The position numbers were made by a program, and so were the translations under genes. DNA of 64,000 nucleotides from Vibrio echinoideorum (lineage in GTDB: Bacteria; Pseudomonadota; Gammaproteobacteria; Enterobacterales; Vibrionaceae): positions 62,001 through 126,000 of the forward strand of contig NZ_AP025483.1 in assembly GCF_024347455.1 (NCBI RefSeq). The letters run 5' to 3'. Under the pieces are notes generated by a model. It saw only the letters and a program-made list of their open reading frames with translations, was not told where the DNA came from and made no database searches. Below, one piece after another: positions 61,944 through 64,000 of this stretch (positions are counted from its first letter, which is position 1; every line of letters starts with the position of its first letter).

Positions 61944-62786
61944 ATGATTAGACTGATGGTGTTAGATAATCCTCGTCTTGCTCAAGCATTTATTGATTAT
62001 ATGGCTTCTCGTCAGATCCCTATTCAAATGTCTCCAGAGGGAGAAGGGCGCTTTGCTCTTTGGCTGATCGACGATCAATATCAGGTTGAAACTGAGGCAG
62101 AGCTGAATCGTTTTCTTGCTGAACCCAATCATAAACGTTATCAAGCTGCGTCTTGGGATATGGCTGAGACCAGAAAGAGCAACTTTCATTATCACACACC
62201 GAGCTTCATGGGCATGATAAAAGCTAAAGCGGGCCCTGTGACGCTTAGCCTGATGTTAGTGTGTGTGGTTATTTTTGCGCTGCAGCAAATTGGTTTTGGT
62301 CAGGCTATTTTCAATGCCTTACATTTTCCGGCAGTTGATGGACAACAATGGCAACTGTGGCGTTGGTTGAGCCATGCTGTATTGCATTTCTCGGTCATGC
62401 ACATCGCATTTAATATCTTGTGGTGGTGGCAGTTAGGTGGAGATATCGAGAAAAAGCTAGGCAGTCTCAAGTTACTTCAAATTTTTGCTGTATCTTCAGC
62501 GCTTTCAGGTGCTGGGCAGTATTGGGTTGAAGGTGCAAACTTTGGTGGTTTGTCTGGTGTAGTGTATGCGTTGGTAGGTTATTTATGGGTGATTAGTGTG
62601 AAAGCTCCTCAACTTGGTTTGGGTATCCCAAGACAAATTGTTGGCTTTATGTTGGTGTGGTTAGTACTTGGGTATATGCAGCCGTTCATGGCTATCGCAA
62701 ACACCGCGCATTTAGCTGGTTTGGTAGCGGGTTTAATTATTGGTTTAATTGATTCAATGAAAGCACCTCGCTCTGCAACAAGTTAA
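61944..62786 (+). CDS. glpG: rhomboid intramembrane protease GlpG
   Basis: A 280-residue rhomboid. A cytoplasmic N-terminal domain (~1-70) precedes six membrane segments (~95-270). The catalytic dyad is S204 (GLSG) and H256 (NTAHLAGL). H153 and N157 (HIAFN) give the oxyanion elements and WR in the L1 loop (QLWRWLSH). It cleaves membrane proteins within the bilayer. Confidence 0.96.
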   Translation: MIRLMVLDNPRLAQAFIDYMASRQIPIQMSPEGEGRFALWLIDDQYQVETEAELNRFLAEPNHKRYQAASWDMAETRKSNFHYHTPSFMGMIKAKAGPVTLSLMLVCVVIFALQQIGFGQAIFNALHFPAVDGQQWQLWRWLSHAVLHFSVMHIAFNILWWWQLGGDIEKKLGSLKLLQIFAVSSALSGAGQYWVEGANFGGLSGVVYALVGYLWVISVKAPQLGLGIPRQIVGFMLVWLVLGYMQPFMAIANTAHLAGLVAGLIIGLIDSMKAPRSATS

Positions 62787-62822
62787 CTCATGCCTCATAG
62801 TAAGTAGATAAATTATAGATAT

Positions 62823-62850
62823 AAAAAAGCGGCTATCAGCCGCTTTTTTA
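62823..62850. terminator. bidirectional terminator between glpG and the FliL-like gene
   Basis: AAAAAAGCGGCT pairs with AGCCGCTTTTTT around ATC. Confidence 0.85.
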
Positions 62851-62873
62851 TTGGGAATCGTGTTGGACTGATA

Positions 62874-63281
62874 TCACTGATAAAGGTACTTAGTAAACAA
62901 CAAGTCAGCAATAAGGGTTTTTCCTGTTTCAGGAAGTAAAACCTTGTTGAGATGTTCAACTAAGGTTTTTCTCAAATCTTCACGACCGGACAAAGATTTA
63001 ATGGTTTCTTCGTTTTGTTTGCCAAGTAATTCAATCACCGCATCTCGAATCAGCGGTTGGTGGTGTTCAATAGCTGCCAAGTCATTACTATTCGCGACCA
63101 TGATATCGAGGCGTACCTGAATGTAGCCCAGTTTTTTACCTTTAGTGTAAAAATTGGTGGTCAGGTCAGGCTCTAGCGTGAAGTAGGCTAATTTGGGTGT
63201 CGACTCTTCTTCAGCAAAACTTGATGCTGAAAAGAGTAGGGTAATCGCAAGAAATATTTGGGCTACATAACGTTTGTGCAT
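62874..63281 (-). CDS. FliL-like protein outside a flagellar cluster
   Basis: A 135-residue secreted-type protein. A signal peptide or membrane anchor (KRYVAQIFLAITLLFSASSFA) comes first, then the FliL domain: YFTLEPDLTTNFYTKGKKLGYIQVRLDIMVANSNDLAAIEHHQPLIRDAVIELLGKQNEETIKSLSGREDLRKTLVEHLNKVLLP. FliL supports the flagellar stator. Here it stands alone between glpG and ubiC, so it is likely a paralogue with a distinct or accessory role. The likely Ala-x-Ala cleavage (SFA-EE) suggests it is periplasmic, unlike FliL, which keeps its anchor. Confidence 0.8.
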   Translation of the reverse strand: MHKRYVAQIFLAITLLFSASSFAEEESTPKLAYFTLEPDLTTNFYTKGKKLGYIQVRLDIMVANSNDLAAIEHHQPLIRDAVIELLGKQNEETIKSLSGREDLRKTLVEHLNKVLLPETGKTLIADLLFTKYLYQ

Positions 63282-63443
63282 ATTTGTGACTTTTCTTTAG
63301 TTTATTCGCGATATTCGAAACGCATTAGTCTTGTTACAATGAGCGGTCTAAATCTAAATACGTTTACAATTCGAAGAACGCTTTAATTTTGTTCGAAAGT
63401 TGAAGCTTTATTGTACGTGTAAAGTCACCTATTGAATACTAGT

Positions 63444-63986
63444 ATGAATCAGCCAATATCGCTGTATCTTAATTCGTTAATGAATGTAGATTGGCAAAGT
63501 ACAGAAACATTTGATTTTCCTAATAAAACCACCCAAGAGTGGCTTATGGAGCAAGGTTCTCTTTCCCGCAAGTTGGGGGAGTGTTGTCAGCACCTGTCTG
63601 TTGAGCTGCTTCACAATCAAGTTGTAGAACGCTCAATGCTGCAACAAGACGAGGAACATCTTTTATCATCGTATGATTGCTTACTCCGTAAAGTAATCTT
63701 AAAGGGTGATGATGAACCGTGGGTGTTAGGTCGAACCTTAATTCCTCGAGTCACATTAGAGGATCATCAGCACTCCGACCTTTCTCAACAAGGTAACGTC
63801 CCGCTGGGGTTAACCGTTTTTAGTGCTGAGAATGTAGAACGAGATGCGTTGCAAGTCGGTTGGGTTATCGCAGGTGATGAGCGATTACTCGCGCGTCGCT
63901 CTCGATTATGGATGAATCATAAACCGATGCTTGTAGCCGAACTATTTTTACCAACATCACCCATTTACTCTAAGGAGAGTGTGTAA
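63444..63986 (+). CDS. ubiC: chorismate pyruvate-lyase UbiC
   Basis: A 180-residue enzyme giving 4-hydroxybenzoate and pyruvate from chorismate, the first step of ubiquinone synthesis. Family parts are WLMEQGSLSRKLGECC, RKVILKGDDEPWVLGRTLIP (with a catalytic-region Arg), GWVIAGDERLLARRSRLWM and VAELFLPTSPIY. ATG 63444 is chosen; a TTG four codons upstream is possible. It is followed directly by a probable ubiA, and ubiD lies 54 kb away in this window. Confidence 0.92.
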   Translation: MNQPISLYLNSLMNVDWQSTETFDFPNKTTQEWLMEQGSLSRKLGECCQHLSVELLHNQVVERSMLQQDEEHLLSSYDCLLRKVILKGDDEPWVLGRTLIPRVTLEDHQHSDLSQQGNVPLGLTVFSAENVERDALQVGWVIAGDERLLARRSRLWMNHKPMLVAELFLPTSPIYSKESV

Positions 63987-64000
63987 ATGCTTGCCACCAA
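63987..64000 (+). CDS. ubiA: start of a gene cut by the window end, probable ubiA
   Basis: ATG GAC-like start is ATG CTT GCC ACC here, directly after the ubiC TAA, with AAGGAGAG upstream (63972-63979). In E. coli ubiA follows ubiC. Only four codons are visible, so identity rests on context. Confidence 0.45.

Overview
The window is a gap-free piece of a gammaproteobacterial chromosome that I place in Vibrio, with a Splendidus-clade-like species as my inference. The rRNA sequences, the gene contents and the gene order (recQ, gppA-rhlB/trxA/rho, ubiD-fre, hemCDXY/cyaA, cyaY, lptM-lysA-dapF-xerC-yigB, rsmD/ftsYEX-rpoH, glpEG, ubiCA) all fit. A near-perfect parS centromere sequence at 40670-40685 and two adjacent rRNA operons suggest the origin-proximal part of the main chromosome.

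Layout. Positions 1-10.7 kb: the 3' end of recQ, a DUF3630 gene, the queuosine-precursor transporter yhhQ behind a preQ1-I-type riboswitch, the minus-strand pair rhlB-gppA divergent from trxA, then rho, an unrecognised exported protein, and an ubiD-ferredoxin-fre cluster. Positions 10.7-22.1 kb: two complete tandem rRNA operons. The first has no tRNA in its 16S-23S spacer; the second has tRNA-Ile and tRNA-Ala in the spacer and tRNA-Asp after the 5S. A tract of about 1 kb with no convincing gene follows. Positions 23.1-30.5 kb: the heme operon hemC-hemD-hemX-hemY on the minus strand, divergent from cyaA, whose CRP-site and TTG start resemble E. coli; then cyaY on the minus strand. Positions 30.5-35.2 kb: lptM-lysA-dapF-DUF484-xerC-yigB, tightly spaced.

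Positions 35.3-47.6 kb are more lineage-specific: two tandem paralogues with FIST, degenerate GGDEF and EAL domains, the parS site, a DTW-domain gene, a large lipoprotein, an EVE-domain protein, then yigL, pldB, rhtB and a third EAL protein (EAL-HDOD). Positions 47.6-51.1 kb hold a compact arsenate-resistance cluster: arsR, an ArsJ-associated GAPDH, a dual-specificity-type phosphatase and the arsJ exporter. After an acyltransferase, DUF2500 and DUF4145-like genes there is a 26-residue membrane ORF, yhhN, yecH, a 7-bp tandem repeat and yhgN.

Positions 56-64 kb: DUF1145 and rsmD on the minus strand, ftsY-ftsE-ftsX-rpoH, an intergenic region containing a cluster of DnaA-box-like sequences, glpE-glpG, a stray FliL-like gene, ubiC and the first codons of a probable ubiA.

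Most of the window is conserved housekeeping. The points most worth a second look are the phosphatase inside the arsenate cluster, the DnaA-box cluster between rpoH and glpE, the parS site, the preQ1 riboswitch, the two FIST-EAL proteins, paired base changes in hairpins that differ between the rRNA operons, and the small membrane ORF.
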